Assembly: GCA_032173965.1 (NCBI GenBank)
Contig: JAVUNC010000006.1
Span: 19,772,370-19,836,369 of the forward strand
Source: Sitta carolinensis
Lineage: Eukaryota > Chordata > Aves > Passeriformes > Sittidae
Length of the DNA: 64,000 bases
Direction of reading: 5' to 3'
A program made the translations under genes and the position numbers. The notes below the pieces were generated by a model that made no database searches, had not been told where the DNA came from, and worked only from the letters and a program-made list of their open reading frames with translations. Below are positions 1-12,900 of the stretch, in pieces. The first letter of the stretch is position 1. Every line of letters begins with the position of its first letter.

Positions 1-1029
1 GCAAGCACCGCCGGAGCAATGTGTCTCGCTTTGGAAACGTTCTCCGAACAGCTGGCACAAGGGCTGCGAGAGGCGGGTGGAGCTGGGGTGACCTCGCACA
101 TCCCTTGTGCCTGGGGTTTGGGAATGGCGCACAAGGGAGTGCCAGGAGCTGAGACCTTGCTGGGGATGTGGAAGCAGCTCCGGGTGAGCGCTGTGACTCA
201 GACTTCCCTCTAAAGCACGGCTGTGCTTTTTATCTGGGATTTGCTTCTCCTATCTGTCCAACCTGACCGGCTCGCTGTGGGCAATCTGAAATCCCCTCAG
301 CTTTGGTGCTTTCTGGAAGTTAAAATAAAAAAAAAAAAAAAAAGCCTTTCCCCTCGTCTCGTGGGGAAGCATCAGCTCCCAGGGGCTGTTGGTGAGTGAG
401 TGTCACCTCTGCTGAGTGACTCAGTTCCTCCTCGGAGCACTCGTGTTCCCCGATTATGTCTGGGCAAAGGCTTCGGGCTGAGGTGGAGCCCCACAATCCA
501 GCTCCCTCTCCAAAGTGGGAGCACCCCAAGAGCAGAAGGGTGTCGTTTCCACCCTGTGTCAGCTCTGGAAGGTGCAGGGCTGAGTCAGAGCCCCGGCAGC
601 TCTGTGGAAGGTGCTTTTTGACGGGCGGGAAATGGGGTGTGCAGGGGGTTGTCCAGGAAGTGGCTCTGCTCTTGCTTAAGAACAGGTATCTCTGGCCTCC
701 TTAAGAAAGGAGGGGGGAAAAAGTCAAGATGTGAGTCACTGCTGAGTCTCACGGTGGTTTAACAGGCTCTGGCCCCTGCTTTGCCTCAAGTTTTCCCTTC
801 CAGAGGCTGCACTTCACTCCTCTGTTCCTATTTTTTTAAATTATTTTTAGTTGCATCTTCCAAGACAGCTTTAGTTAGGAAAAATGCTTCAGCAGGCTTT
901 AATGGGTGTCCTGTGAGATGGAAACTGGTGATGCTTGGAAATTGGTAACACTTGAAACACACTGGTTTTATTAGAGGTTTTCAGGTGAGAGCAACCCCCA
1001 GGGGTGCCACCAACAGCTCCTGGATCCAT
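1..1029. other. Non-coding flank
   Basis: No supported gene. Short ORFs lack any family resemblance. There is a poly(A) run at about 325-343. The gene order known in other vertebrates suggests this is the spacer between convergent ARF6 and VCPKMT. Confidence 0.5.
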
Positions 1030-1318
1030 ACAGGATCCCTGTGCTGCTCAGTGAGTGAAAACTCCCTTGGGGGTTAAACAGAGAAGAGGAGGGAGCCAAG
1101 GTATAGAAAAGAGCCTGAATTCCTGGCTGTGAGGGTGGGCAGGCCCTGGCACAGGGTGCCCAGAGCAGCTGTGGCTGCCTCTGGATCCCTGGAAGTTTCC
1201 AAGGCCAGGCTGGACGGGGTTTGGAGCAGCCTGGGACAGTGGGAGGTGTCCCTGCCCTGGCAGGGGGTGGGACAGGATGAGCTTTGAGGTCCCAGCTTGA
1301 ACCATTCTGGGATTTTAT
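1030..1318 (+). mobile_element. CR1 LINE 3' fragment
   Basis: It reads ctgtgagggtgggcaggccc, then the CR1 block gagcagcctgggacagtgg, gtccctgccc and the terminal ccattctgggattttatga, in plus orientation. 5'-truncated, as is usual for CR1. Confidence 0.9.
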
Positions 1319-3439
1319 GATGCTGTGAACTCCTAAAATTATCCCCATGCTTGTGCCTAGAATGGATTCCTTGTTTGATTTTCCACTGCCAGGACCAGGC
1401 ACTGGCTTCATCCCGGAGTTTCAGGAGGGGAGGTTTTCTCTCTCATCATTGCAAGGCATGCAAACCTGCAGAAAGCTGCAGCAAACGCTGCATGGCACCC
1501 AATGACTGTTGAGCTGTTTTATGAGAATGAACTTTTATTTCACATTTTGGGGGGGAAAGGAGAAAGCTTCTGTAGTCACAGGTGAGTAGTACACGGGGTG
1601 GGCTGGCTGGGAAACCTCAGAAGCAAGTGAAGAAATTTCCCAGGATTATCCTGGATTTTGGAGAAGGCCACATTGTTTTTTTGTGGCTGAGCTCCAGCAA
1701 TTCTCATCCCACGAGGGTCCAGCAGAGAAAGGCACCTGCCTGGATCATCACTGCAGGGGACAGAGAGGAGCAGAGGGAAGCATCCAGTGCCAATCCAGCC
1801 CCCAAATCCCTCTGCCATTCCTGCAAAGCTGCCATTGGGGAAGGAACTCGTTCCATGAAGGCTGGGAGCTCCAGGGTCTGACAGCTCCTAACTGGGCAGC
1901 CCTGCTGGCTTGGAGTGCTTGCTCCAAGGGAGACTTTGCACTTTGTGTGTGGAATGTGGGATTGCAAAGTCCCTGTGCTGCTGCTATTTGTTATTTTTGC
2001 CCCGAGGAGCTTTGTCCCTTTCCCCCTAGGAAGCAGGGGCTCCTGTGGAGCAGCACGACCCCAGGGCTCTGTTGGAGTGGGATGTGCCTGCAGTTATCCC
2101 ATTAGCCCAACATCTGCCAGGATGCCTTTCCCCACAGGGGCTGGATTAGGCTGGAACTGACCCAGCTCTCCAGGCAGCTTTTCCTATCACGAACTTGAGG
2201 CTTTCAGGCTGCTGCCCTGGCTATAACCAGCCCCAGCACCCGCCTCACCCAGCTGAGCAGGAGCTTTGGCAGGCCAGCAGGGAGCTGGCTCTACCTTTGC
2301 CTCCAAAGAATGTCTGTTAAGTGTTCAAATTCCATCCTGTATACTCTGGAGCTACTCATATTTTCAATATAACGAGTTTTTTGGGCTGTGATGACTCAGA
2401 ACGGACCAGCTTTCACATCAGCACTGAAAATAGAAGCATTTGGGTAGGGAGGTGAGGGGCAGCAGCGTGACAGACACTGCTGGTGTGCTCAGAGGCTCCT
2501 TGCTGCCTGGCACAAAGGTTTGGGATGAGTTTCCCTGGTCTCTGCTGGCTGGAAGAAGAGCCAAGCTCAGCAAGGGCCGCTGTGGAAGCCGCTGGCCCCC
2601 GGTGCTGCGCTGTGGAAGGAGCTGAATCGCTGCCAACGAGCTGTCCCTGGATCTCTGGCTCATCTAACAACCTTGGAGTCATTAATGAATCCAAAGTCCT
2701 CCAGCCCTTGCCTCCAAACATTTTGAGGATGTGGCATTTGAGAGCCAGGGTCACCATCCAGTGCTCCTGGGCTGCTCTCCTGCAGCTCTGCTTTGGATCT
2801 GCTCCTGGCCACGTTGGCTGCAGCGTTCTGGCTCTTTAGGGAGGGCTGGGAATATTGCAGGGAGTAGGGCAGAGGAGTGTTCTCCTTTAAGGAATGCTGC
2901 CTGCAATCTCAGGATCTCGGCTCCTGCCCTACCTGTTTGGCTGATGCCTCACAGAGAAATCCTGCTCTGCATTTTGCCCTGGATGTGAGGTTACACTTTT
3001 AAGCACAGCCCCAAAACTTTCCAGCTTTTCACTTCATCATGGCCATTATGCTTTTTGGAGGGGGATGTATCACCCCACCAGGATGAGCTGCAGCTTTTCC
3101 ACCTTGTTTGGAGTTGCCTGTGGGTTTCCCTGACCCAAAGCTTCCAGGTCAAAGCCTGGGACCTCCTGCTGTAATACTACACTCGCTTTCTCCCTCCTCA
3201 CCACGCCAGTGTCCCACCAGCCCCGCTCTGCCATGGGGCAGAAGGGGCTGCACAGCTCCTCCAGCTCCCGGGAAACGCTCCCAGTAATGAAACTGGTTAA
3301 TCACGTTGACACTGGAGGAGCGCTGGCATCCGAGAGGGATCTGTGGATTAACTGGTTCCGGTGTTTGCCAGTTTCTCGGCAGCCTGATGCATTATTCAGC
3401 AGCCGGGCTCCTCTCGGGCCTTCGGAAAATCTGGAGCTT
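1319..3439. other. Non-coding sequence without recognised features
   Basis: Moderately GC-rich; many overlapping short ORFs on both strands, none with recognisable domains or splice-consistent neighbours. No repeats evident beyond homopolymers. Confidence 0.4.
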
Positions 3440-5590
3440 CCCAACACTTGAGGGTTTATGAATTGACGTCTTTCCTTGCAGCTTCCTCCTCCCTTGGATT
3501 GCCAATTAACCGCGGGCAATTAAACGCCAGACCCGGAGTGTTTTGCCGCCGGTTCCTCAGTCTGCAGAGGAGGCTCGGGGCACCCGCAGCTTCCTCCTGG
3601 GTCCTATCCCACCTCCCAGCATCCGCCCCTGGGAAACCAGGTGCTATTTAAGGCATGGGATCTGAGGACTCCTTTAACATCTGCCAACTCCCCGGCGTTC
3701 CCAGGTTGCCAAAAATGTGCGCCGCGGCAGCGGGGCAGGCTCCGGGAGAGCCGCAGCTGCGTGGCCCCGGAGCAGCCCGTTCCCAAACCTGCAGTTCAGG
3801 CCGGAGCACTTGCAGATGGCAGATAGGGAGGGAGAGGTGACTCACGGGGATTAAATATCCTGCTGCGCCCGCCTCGCCTCGTGGGCAGCGATGGCTCAAC
3901 ACACGCACACCAAGGGCGCTCACCGCCCGCTCCGTCAATCCCGCTTTGCTTTTGCCTCCAGGGAGAGGGGAACACTGGGATAGGCAGAGGCTGCGCTAGC
4001 TGGGATGGCCCTGGGGGAGGCAGGGACAAGAGGACGGAGAAGCAGAGCGGTGCCTGGGGGAGGCTCGTTCTTCCTCAGACACGTTTACATCCATTGGTTT
4101 CGATGGCAAAACGCGGACCGCCGCCTCCTTTCCCGTGCCGCAATCCCGCCGCTGACTCGGTGCCAGCGGAAGGCGCTTGCGGGGCCGTCAGGTCCGAGAC
4201 AACGATTTTCCATCTCCTCTGACTGTTCGAGGCACTGCAGAGTTGTTGTCAGAGCCCCGTTTTGGAAACATAATTGGAATTATGCAAATTGCGGTGCGGC
4301 ACCGGCGAGTGACTGACGCGCTCCTGGCCCGCAGTTGGGCTCCTGGAGCGTGGAGGGTCCGTTCCATCCCGGGGGAACCGGGCGCTCGGCCCCGCTCCTG
4401 CCGCAGCTCCCGAGCATCCCAGCCCGCTCCGGGGCTGCTGGGCACAGCGCAGAGCCGGGCGCCTTCCTGCCCCAGCATCCCGTGCTTGGAGCTGCGGCAC
4501 CATCGCTCGGCCACGCTGCTGTTGCCAAAATTCCAGCTGGTCGGGGGTTCCTGGAGCTGTTTTGGGGATGCTGAGCTTCCCAATGGCAGCTCGGGGGGCT
4601 GTTTGGTGGGAGCAGAGTGGGATTTGGAACACAAGGCTTGAGGGACAGGAGCACGACTCCCTATGAGGGTTGGGGCCCTGGTGCCCCGCACACGCGTGGT
4701 AGGAGCGTGGGGACGGCGCTGCAGTTCCCACCTGGAATGGGCTTTGGGCAGTGTCCCGCTGGCCTGAGAGCTGCTCTCGGGCACTTTGGGACTCGGCCCC
4801 TGGCACAGGCCGGGCTCCAGGGAGCCGCCGCTCCTTGGAGCGGGATGCTGGGAGGGGCTCGGACACACGGACAGGCGCTCGAGCTGCTCAAAGTCCACCC
4901 GCAGGGAGATTTGCGAGAGGAAAGAGGGATTTTGCCAAAATAACAGCACTTCCCCCCCCCCCCCCCACACCCATCTCAGCCTTTCCATCCGCTCGTCCCG
5001 CAGCGGTTCCTCTTTTAGCACCACGTCTCAAAAAAAAAAAAAAAAAAAAAAAGTGTTGACTGCAGCTTTTCTGGAGGCTGCAGCGCTCCCGCCCCGGTGC
5101 CTGCACAGCTCTCCCCAGCTCCTTCCCGCTGCGGTTCCTGGGCTCAAGGCAATCTTTTCCGGTCTGATCGCATGGCCAAGGAATGTACGTGCACACACAG
5201 CGTGTCTGGAGTCAGTTAAGTGCCAACAGCGAGGCTTTTTGGGAGCAGCACGGAGAAAAAAACGATGCCCAAGTTGCTGCTTCCCCAGGTCCCTTTGGAT
5301 TTGGGACGTTGATCCGGCTGCCCCATCCCCGACCTCGGCGTCTCCGCCCGCGTCGTGGATGCGTGGCAGCGATTTCTGCCTCTCCACGGTCCATAAAGAC
5401 TTGGCCAAGTGGAACAAAAAATATTCAATCCTGTTAAGTTTGGAAGGTAATTCCAGCTAATAAATAAACGCGGTTGGGAAAAACAGCCCGGTGATCCAGC
5501 GTGGCCAACGAGCGCATCATCGGCGCTCCCCCGGAGACGCTGCGGAGGGGGAGGAGGGTAATTAACAAAGCAATTAATGAGAGATATGAA
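3440..5590. promoter_or_regulatory. CpG-enriched non-coding segment with homeodomain and octamer motifs
   Basis: CpGs are noticeably denser than in the flanks, especially 3,500-3,760 and 4,080-4,500. It contains CAATTAAC at 3,503-3,510, octamer ATGCAAAT at 4,282-4,289, TAATTAAC at 5,559-5,566 and CAATTAAT at 5,571-5,578, a C17 tract near 4,950 and an A24 tract near 5,030. It could be a distal enhancer or an unannotated transcript start; no coding gene is seen. Confidence 0.35.
4282..4289 (+). promoter_or_regulatory. POU octamer motif ATGCAAAT
   Basis: An exact match to the Oct/POU consensus in a CpG-rich, gene-free segment. A single 8-mer is expected by chance every few tens of kb, so this is only suggestive. 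Confidence 0.25.
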
Positions 5591-6261
5591 GCTGCTTCCC
5601 AAATACACAAGGAAATCCAGACTTCAGCTGTGCTGGCGTTGCTTGTGCTGGCAAAGGCCTTGTCTGTGCTGGAAGGGGGATGCACGTGGTGTGTTTGTTT
5701 GCAGGATCCATTATCCAGCAGAAGCAGCAGGTTGGGGATTTGGCATCTTCCAGCAGGTTCCAAACCTCTCCAGGAGCTTTGGTGGGATCTGTGCTGTGCC
5801 CTCAAAATAAAGCTGGAAAAGGCCAGCTGGAGCAGGAGGACCTGCAGCTCTTCCCAGCTGCCAGGGTGATCGAGGGCTGGAGCTCCCTGAGCATCTTTCC
5901 AGGCCAGCTGCTTTGTCAGCTCGGAGCTCTTGGAAAGAAGAATGGGATGATGTTTCTGCAGCAGAGCCAACATCCAGCACGCTCAGCTTGGCTGCAGGCC
6001 GTGCGTGGGGCCGTGCTCAGGCCCAGAGCTGGATGGAAATGCCTTTAAATGTGGATCTAAATTGAATCTAAATCTATTTCTGTGCTGGGGGTGAGCTCAG
6101 GGAAAGAGGAAAAAAAAATCCCAAAGACTGCTACTGGCTCAAATTACAAAAATTCATACATATTTATATATATATAAACAAATGGAAAGGTTTATCTCTA
6201 TTTGTGTTGAATGAATCCCAGATTTTATGGATTAGATAAACCTGATGACACCACACTTTGT

Positions 6262-6425
6262 AAAATCCCAGGATGGTTTGGTTTTGAAGGGACTTTAAAG
6301 CTCAACAGCTCCAACTCCCTGCCATGGGCAGGGACACCTTCCACTATCCCAGGGTGCTCCAAGCCCCACCTTGGACACTGCCAGGGATCCAGGGACAGCC
6401 ACAGCTGCTCTGGGCTGCTGGGGGC
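6262..6425 (-). mobile_element. CR1 LINE 3' fragment
   Basis: Reverse CR1 tail: cccaggatggtttggttttg, ccatgggcagggacaccttcc, then gacactgccagggatccagg and gctgctctgggc. Confidence 0.9.
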
Positions 6426-7249
6426 CCATGGAGAGGAAAAAAAGCCTCTGAAGTGGCTCCAAGTGCTGCCATGTGATTTTCTGGGCAGACACATCCTCCT
6501 CTCTTGGTTTGTGGGAGACTCAGGAAGTGGATCTGGGCATTTCTGCCCTTTCTTTACACGAGCGTGAAGCCTTGGGAGCACCTCCCCATCTCCCAGCCGT
6601 GTCTTCCCGGCATCAACTCCCCTCTTCCCAAAATATCCCCTCCACAAAGCTCAGGCTGCCCCAACAGCATTCCCAGGGCGTTGCCTGAGGGCCTTCCCAC
6701 TGAATTATATATAACACTTGGGTTTGGGGTGGGATTTTTGGGAAGGAAATCTGTTGCCAAGCAATGGAGCTGTGGCCCGGCTCTCTCCTCCCAAACTGAG
6801 ACTTAGAAGTGTGTGTAAAATATCTGAGACATCTCAAGTGGAGTTGCAGGAGGCTGGATCACGGGAATGTGGTGGAAAAGCTGCTGCTGGGGTTGGGGAG
6901 AAGGTTTTCCTCTCATTTTCCAGAGCCAAAGCTGGGAGAGTTGTTTGATCCCAGAGGTAACAACAGATATGGGGGATCATGAGAAATCCCCCAAGGGTCC
7001 TGTGGGGAGTTGGGGAGTTCTCCACACGGATTTAGCATGTATAAAACCCACTGTGTTTTCTCCCCAAAAGGAAGGTGGGATGGAGATGCTGGGGGGGGGG
7101 GATCAATATCAGCACCACAAACTGGAGCACGAATTCCAGCCCCCACTCGTGGATCCATGGCACCCACAGTGGGTGGGGCTGAACCAGAGGGGCAATATTG
7201 ACCTGCATGCCCCAGCTGGGGGCTGGCAGTGCCTGCTGGCCTCCCCAGG

Positions 7250-7465
7250 GAAGCTCCAGTGGGAATGCCACTGCCAATCCAGTGGGAATGCCAGTGCCAA
7301 CCCAGTGGGAATGCCAATGCCAATCCAGTGGGAATGCCAGTGCCAATCCAATGGGAATGCCAGTGCCCATCCAGTGGGATTGCCAGTGCCAATCCAGTGG
7401 GAATGCCAGTGCCAATCCAGTGGGAATGCCAGTGCCAATCCAGTGGGAATGCCAATGCCATGCAG
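7250..7465. repeat. 23-bp minisatellite, about 9 copies
   Basis: Unit agtgccaatccagtgggaat + gcc, period 23, with few substitutions. Because 23 is not a multiple of three and the unit has no stops, all frames stay open on both strands and yield spurious ORFs. Confidence 0.92.
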
Positions 7466-8436
7466 CCCAATGCCGAGGAGAATCTCCCATGCCGCAGCCC
7501 CGGCCGGGAGCCCCCGCTCTGCTCCAGGACAGCCCCACGGGAGGCTTTCAGCTGACAGCAATCCAGAGGGATTCGAAGCTTTCCTGATGTTCTCTCCAGC
7601 TGTTCAGCTTGGGAGGGAAATCCCACCGGCGTGCTTTCCTCATTAACTGCTGTCACATTTTCCAGGCAGAGCCTTGGTGTGCCAGGCGCTGATTTGCATC
7701 ACCAGATCACAAGGATGTGACCTAATTAAGTTTCAGCTCTTTTCAATATGATTTTCATACTCACACAGGGTTTTGTTTTTTTTTTTTTTTTTGGACCTGT
7801 GGAACCAGCTGTCTCGGCAGGGATGTTTCAGGCTTGGATTGAAGTGGAGAAAACATCTAATTTCCCACTGGGAGTGGCTTCAGAGGCCAGCTCTGGGGTC
7901 TCTCCAAAGCCCTTCTCTGCTCCCAAAGTTTGACCCACAAGAGTGAATTGTGTTATTTTTTTAGGGCAGATTTTTTTATTATTATTTATACATGTTACTC
8001 CCACCCCTCTTTCTTCCCATAGAGATGGATTTAGGTCACGCTGGGAAGAGGGGTGGGAGAAGCTGGAATGAGCCACATCCCTCCTGGAACAACCAACCTT
8101 CCCAGGGCTCAGCACTGGGTTTTACAAGACGCCTCCAATCAAGACAGGTCCCATCAAACCCCACCAAGGCCCCTCAGCACAAGGCAAATCCAACCATTCC
8201 ATGCACCCAGGCCTCCCAGGAGTCTCTTAATCCCCCAAAATATTATTTTGAGTCTTAATTTTCCCAGGGGAGGCCCTGTTCTCCACTGAGGGTAACACAG
8301 GAGGGTATCCTGGCTGGTTTTTTGGCTGAATGAACAGAATCCCCTGCATTTTCCCGTTGCTATGGCAAGGGGGAGAGCCGGGACTTTTGTGCATGGGTTG
8401 GTAAATCTGTCCCGTTCTGCACTGCTGATTTGCCCT

Positions 8437-8498
8437 CCAATTAATTAAGGGCATTCTTCACTTCCCCTCGCAATTAACATAAAGAAAACCCAATTAAC
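8437..8498. promoter_or_regulatory. Cluster of homeodomain-type sites
   Basis: CCAATTAATTAAGG at 8,438-8,450 and CAATTAAC at 8,471-8,478 and 8,491-8,498, all within 62 bp. TAATTA is the core of many homeodomain factors. The spacing of about 20 bp between the last two is regular. Regulatory function is inferred only. Confidence 0.3.
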
Positions 8499-8933
8499 TC
8501 CTGCACGGCGGACGCTGAGCACTGCCTTGGGCAGCGTGAAACCTCCCTGCTCTCCTGCAGGAAAAATCCAAGGATTGGCAGGCTGACCACAGACCCCACT
8601 CCAGAGCCCAGAGCCTGTCGTGCTGCCATCCCATCCCTGTGGAATCACCCAGCTCTCCCTGAGTGAATCACATCCTTGCCTTTGCCAGACCTGTTGATGT
8701 TGGGGTTTGGCCGCAACAAAATCTGGCTGAAAAAAAAAAAGAGCTGGGAGTTGGGGTGGAAAAGGAGATTTGAGTGGAAAAGGAATTTTCTGGCCATCCT
8801 CAGGCAGGCTGGTGCTTCTTCCCACAGCTGCTGGGCTGGGGTGGTCACTTTGCTGAGAGCCTGGAGCAAAGTAGGCACAAAGGGCACTTCTCCTGATCCC
8901 TTGATCATGAGCCATCATGAATCCATGAACCTG

Positions 8934-8983
8934 GGAGCAGTCTGGGAGCAGAGTCTGGGAGCAGAGTCTGGGAGCAGAGTCTC
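8934..8983. repeat. 13-bp tandem repeat, about 3.5 copies
   Basis: ctgggagcagagt is repeated with one variant first copy. Short local duplication in non-coding DNA. Confidence 0.8.
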
Positions 8984-9948
8984 TCTGTCCGTGGCATCCA
9001 CGCCCCGGTGGCCACGCCCGTAATCCCTGGCAGGAGGTGCAGCAGGTATTTCCTGCTCCGACCGCTCCGACCTGCCCTGCACGGCTCGGGCTGCCCCGAG
9101 CAGCTCCCGGCCCTCCCTGATGGATTTGGGTCCTGCAGAGCAGTAAGGACGAGCCCTGCTCTCTCCAGTCTCCCAAAATAAATACGGGAGGAGGGAGGGG
9201 ATGGCAGTGGCCTGCCAAGATGAAGGGTGAGCAGTGACACGGTCTGAGCTGCCTCACCAAATCCTCGGGATTTGCCCCCAGGATTTGCCTCTGGAAATCC
9301 CACACTGCCACAGCATGTTGAATTTGCCTCATCCAGGGGATGCCTGGTCCTTGAGCAGGGAGGGGACTTGGTGACTTCCTGCTGCTGTCCTATGTTGCTT
9401 TCTCACCTCCACTGGCTTCTGAGTTTTGATTTGGCTGGATAAACCATGCTCTGGCTGGTTTATCAGCTCCCAGATGACCTGGAGCAGATCCAGTGTCCTC
9501 CCCAAGCTGGGAATTGCCAAAAATCCCAAGTGCTGCCACCACCAAGCTTTTTAAAATTTTTCTTTCACTAGTTTAATGCTTTTAGGTGTTTGTGTCCAGT
9601 GCATTGGGTTTGGATGCAGAACAGCCTCCTTCCCACAAATGCATCCTTCCTTTCCAGCACCGAGCTCCGAGCCGCAGCAGAGCTGGAAGTTTGCCCATGC
9701 AGAGGGTCAATCCCATGTCCCCACCTCTCCCCAGGGCCACCCACGGTGCTGTGACAAAGCGATCACACCAACCACGGTTACACCGACTGCAATTCCTGAA
9801 CATCCAACCCCGACCACGACATCCGACCCTGTCCTCAGCCCCTGCCAATAATCCTCGGGGACAAAAGACCCCGAGGGCAGCTCCCGCCCCCGCCTGTAAT
9901 TCCTCCCCTTCACCCTAATCCCGGCCCTTCTGTCGCAGCGGCCAAATC

Positions 9949-9956
9949 CAATTAAC
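9949..9956 (+). promoter_or_regulatory. CAATTAAC motif
   Basis: Same octanucleotide as at 3,503, 8,471 and 8,491, here in a CpG-containing stretch (ttaaccgtgcaaggatcgcg). Confidence 0.2.
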
Positions 9957-12900
9957 CGTGCAAGGATCGCGCTCAAACGGAGCCGCGGGGATGGGAGGGG
10001 TGGGGTGGCAATGCTGGCGGTGGAGGAACCACCCTGCCTTGAGAGGGGTTCATTCCCCCCAAAAGACCTTCTGAGAGCAGGGAGTTGTGTCTGGGCAGAG
10101 AGTGAGGGAGTGGAGGAGGTCTGGGACTCGTGACCTTTGTTCTTTTTTCCCAGTTTCCCAGTTGGCTTGGTTGTGGTACCAGCTCCAAACACGCCCCTGG
10201 GTCCCACTCAGCTTCCAAGAGTTAATATCCACTTGCTCAGGGTTTGCCATGAGCCTCTGAGCTCTGTTTCATGTCTGGTTGATAGAAGATGCTCTGGTCC
10301 ACCTCCAACCTGGCATGGAGGATAGCTGGGGATTGGAAGGATGTTCTCCAACCTGGCCACACTCCCAAGGATCCCAAGCTGTTTTTTTTCCCCATGATCT
10401 TTTTTTTGCCAAGAAGACAAAAAGACTCAGCATGGAGGAAGCACAAATATAGGATAGTCCCAGTGAATCCCCACCAGGACCAGAGTGCAGCCAAAGAAAA
10501 ACCCAACTTTGGTTTGGATTTGCAGCTTTTGCCAGGCTGAACTCAAGCTGCAATTGGGATGTGAATTCAGGTAATTTTGGGATGGTGAAGGTCCTGGGAT
10601 AGAAAGGTAAAGGGGGATAAGGGGAACTGGAGGGTGCAAAGGCAGCAGAGAAGTGAGGAAGGGCTGCTGGGGGCCTGGAGGATGTGCCAGGGAGATGCTG
10701 CTTTCCAGGCACAGATTGGGAGAAAGGTGAATAAATAAATGATGGTTGGCCCCAGGAGCCACAGAAGGGCCAGGCTGTGCCTTAAATGAGGAGAGACACA
10801 TGGAAACAGAGGCTGAGCCCAAGGGGACAAGGTCTAAGTGTCCAGGGGACGGCTGTGGGCGGCACACTGACCACTGGCAGCTGCTCCCAGACCTGAGCTA
10901 ATGTTTAGCTTTGGACTTTGCCAAGTTGTCCAAGGGGCAAAGGAGGAGGAGAGCAAGTGATCCGAGGGTGGCTGCGAGCTGGGCCAGTGCCCAGGGCTGT
11001 GACTCCTGCACGAGCTCTGTCTCAAAGGGAGTCACTTCTGGGGGTAGTTTCTGCTGGTTTAGTCCTGGTTCAGCAGGACGTTCCCTGATAAGGCCTTGCT
11101 GAGCTCCTCCCTTTAGCTCAGCTTTTCCTGATGTATTTTATTCCCAACACACCAGGCTCCAGACAGCATTTGCAAGGGTGGCACTGAGGGGACACTGTCG
11201 TGGACAGGGTGAGGAGCCTGGTGGCATCGCTGACAAGGCTGCAAACGTGTCCCAGCACCAGCCCAGGGCTGAGCACGTCCTGTTGGCCTGGATAACCCAC
11301 CCTGGCAGGTGCCTCTTCTCTATTTAAACCCCCTCTCCTGGGATGTAATTAAGGACGTGTCTATTAATTGCTGTGTCACATCAGCACGGATCGTCCCTGC
11401 CACCGCCGCTGCTCCCTGGGCAGCTCCCACTGGACCGGTGTCTCCTCTGCATCCCCATCCCCTCTACCCTGCAGCATCCCAAACCTTCACGTTTTGAGTC
11501 CTACCTTCCCAGGCAAATTTGCACAGCAATGTTCTCCAATCCCAGATTATTCTAATGACACCGTGGAAAAGCTAAAAATAGGAGAAAGGCATTTTCTGCC
11601 TCTCCCCCACCGGCGGCTGTCGGAGCGTGGGGACGGCACCGGCAGTGGGAGCCTCCGAGGTGTTTGCAGGGAGCGTTTGGAGAGTATCACACCTCCCCTT
11701 TCCCTTCCCAGCCCTGGATCTTTAAATATCTGGCCCAAATCCACACAACCCTGTAGCTGCTTAACTCCTTCCTTGCACTCCAATCCAAAGGAAATTGGGC
11801 ACCTGGATGGGATGGAGGATGTGAGGTGGTGGGTGCAAAACACTCCGGAGCGTGCCAAACCCGCAGGAGTGACTCAGCCATGGTGTGGGTGGTGGGATCC
11901 TCCTGGCTTCCCTGGGGATCTCCTGCCTCCAGTGGGAACCTTCCAGCTCTTGTGAGATTCACAGAGCCCACCTGTCTCATCCCACTTGACTTCCTCTCCT
12001 GACAGGGTTCTTGGATGTCTCAGGGTCCTGCATGAGTCAGAAAATGCTGTGGGAAGCAACATCTGAATCCACGCTGCTCTCCCTAGAATGCACATCCCAA
12101 AAAAGCGAGGTACTCACCCAAAAATGGTGCACTCCCCAAAAAAGTGATGCCCTGCCCCAAAACCAGCCATGCTGGATTTAGCACCTGAACACGCTCAGCA
12201 GGGTGAAGCAGCAGCCTGGGGACAGCTGTTCCAGGTTATTTCTGTTTTTTTTTTTGTTTTGTTTTGTTTTTAATTTAAGGCATCCTATGGGATCCTGCAC
12301 TCAGCAAGGGTGGCTGGAGCTTGGGAATCAATCCACAGGGAAGTGTGGACAACATTCCTGCACACGGTCCTGCCAGCCCTCAGAGCCCAGGAGGCATCAG
12401 CTGGGTCAGGCTGGCACTGCCGGGCTGCGCAGGGGGAGCAAAACCCACAGAAACTGTCACCAACTTCCGACGGGATTCCCGAAGCCTGCACTGGGAATGG
12501 GCCCGTGCAGCACTCCGGGCATGGGAACTGGCGCTGGATGAGTACGGAGAGGCAGGGAGCAGCCAGGGACACACCCAGCCCGGACACAGCGGCACTGCTG
12601 GTCCTGGCGGGACGGCAGAGCTCCAAAGCGGAGCGGGATGAAGCTCCAAGGCTGTCCGGCCAGCTGAGCGGCGGGCGGGCCGGGCAGAGCGGGAGGAGAA
12701 GCGGCGCTCGCTGCCCCACGGGGGGAACAGAAACGCCGAGAGGCGGCGGCTGCCCCGCGCCGGGGATTGCCTGGAGCCCAGCGGAGACGGATGAGTCAGA
12801 GGATTCGGGCACAATGGGAAGCGCGGGCTCAGCAGGGCCGGGACAGGGACGTGCCGGGATGGCGCCTCAAGCGCTGCGTGGCCCTGAGCAAACCCTCCTG

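Noticed and set aside
4188..5024. 278-codon minus-strand ORF in the CpG-rich segment
   Set aside because: Product is Ser/Pro/Arg-rich without a recognisable domain and crosses homopolymer C and A tracts. GC-rich composition explains the lack of stops.
5501..5869. ORF beginning MANERIIGAPPETLRRGRR, which looks protein-like
   Set aside because: Only the first ~50 residues look plausible. The rest is low-quality, there is no splice context, and the sequence includes homeodomain-type TAATTAAC motifs more consistent with regulatory DNA.
6913..7656. Long ORFs on both strands with repeated peptides at 7.2-7.5 kb
   Set aside because: Generated by the 23-bp minisatellite; no independent coding signal in the flanks.
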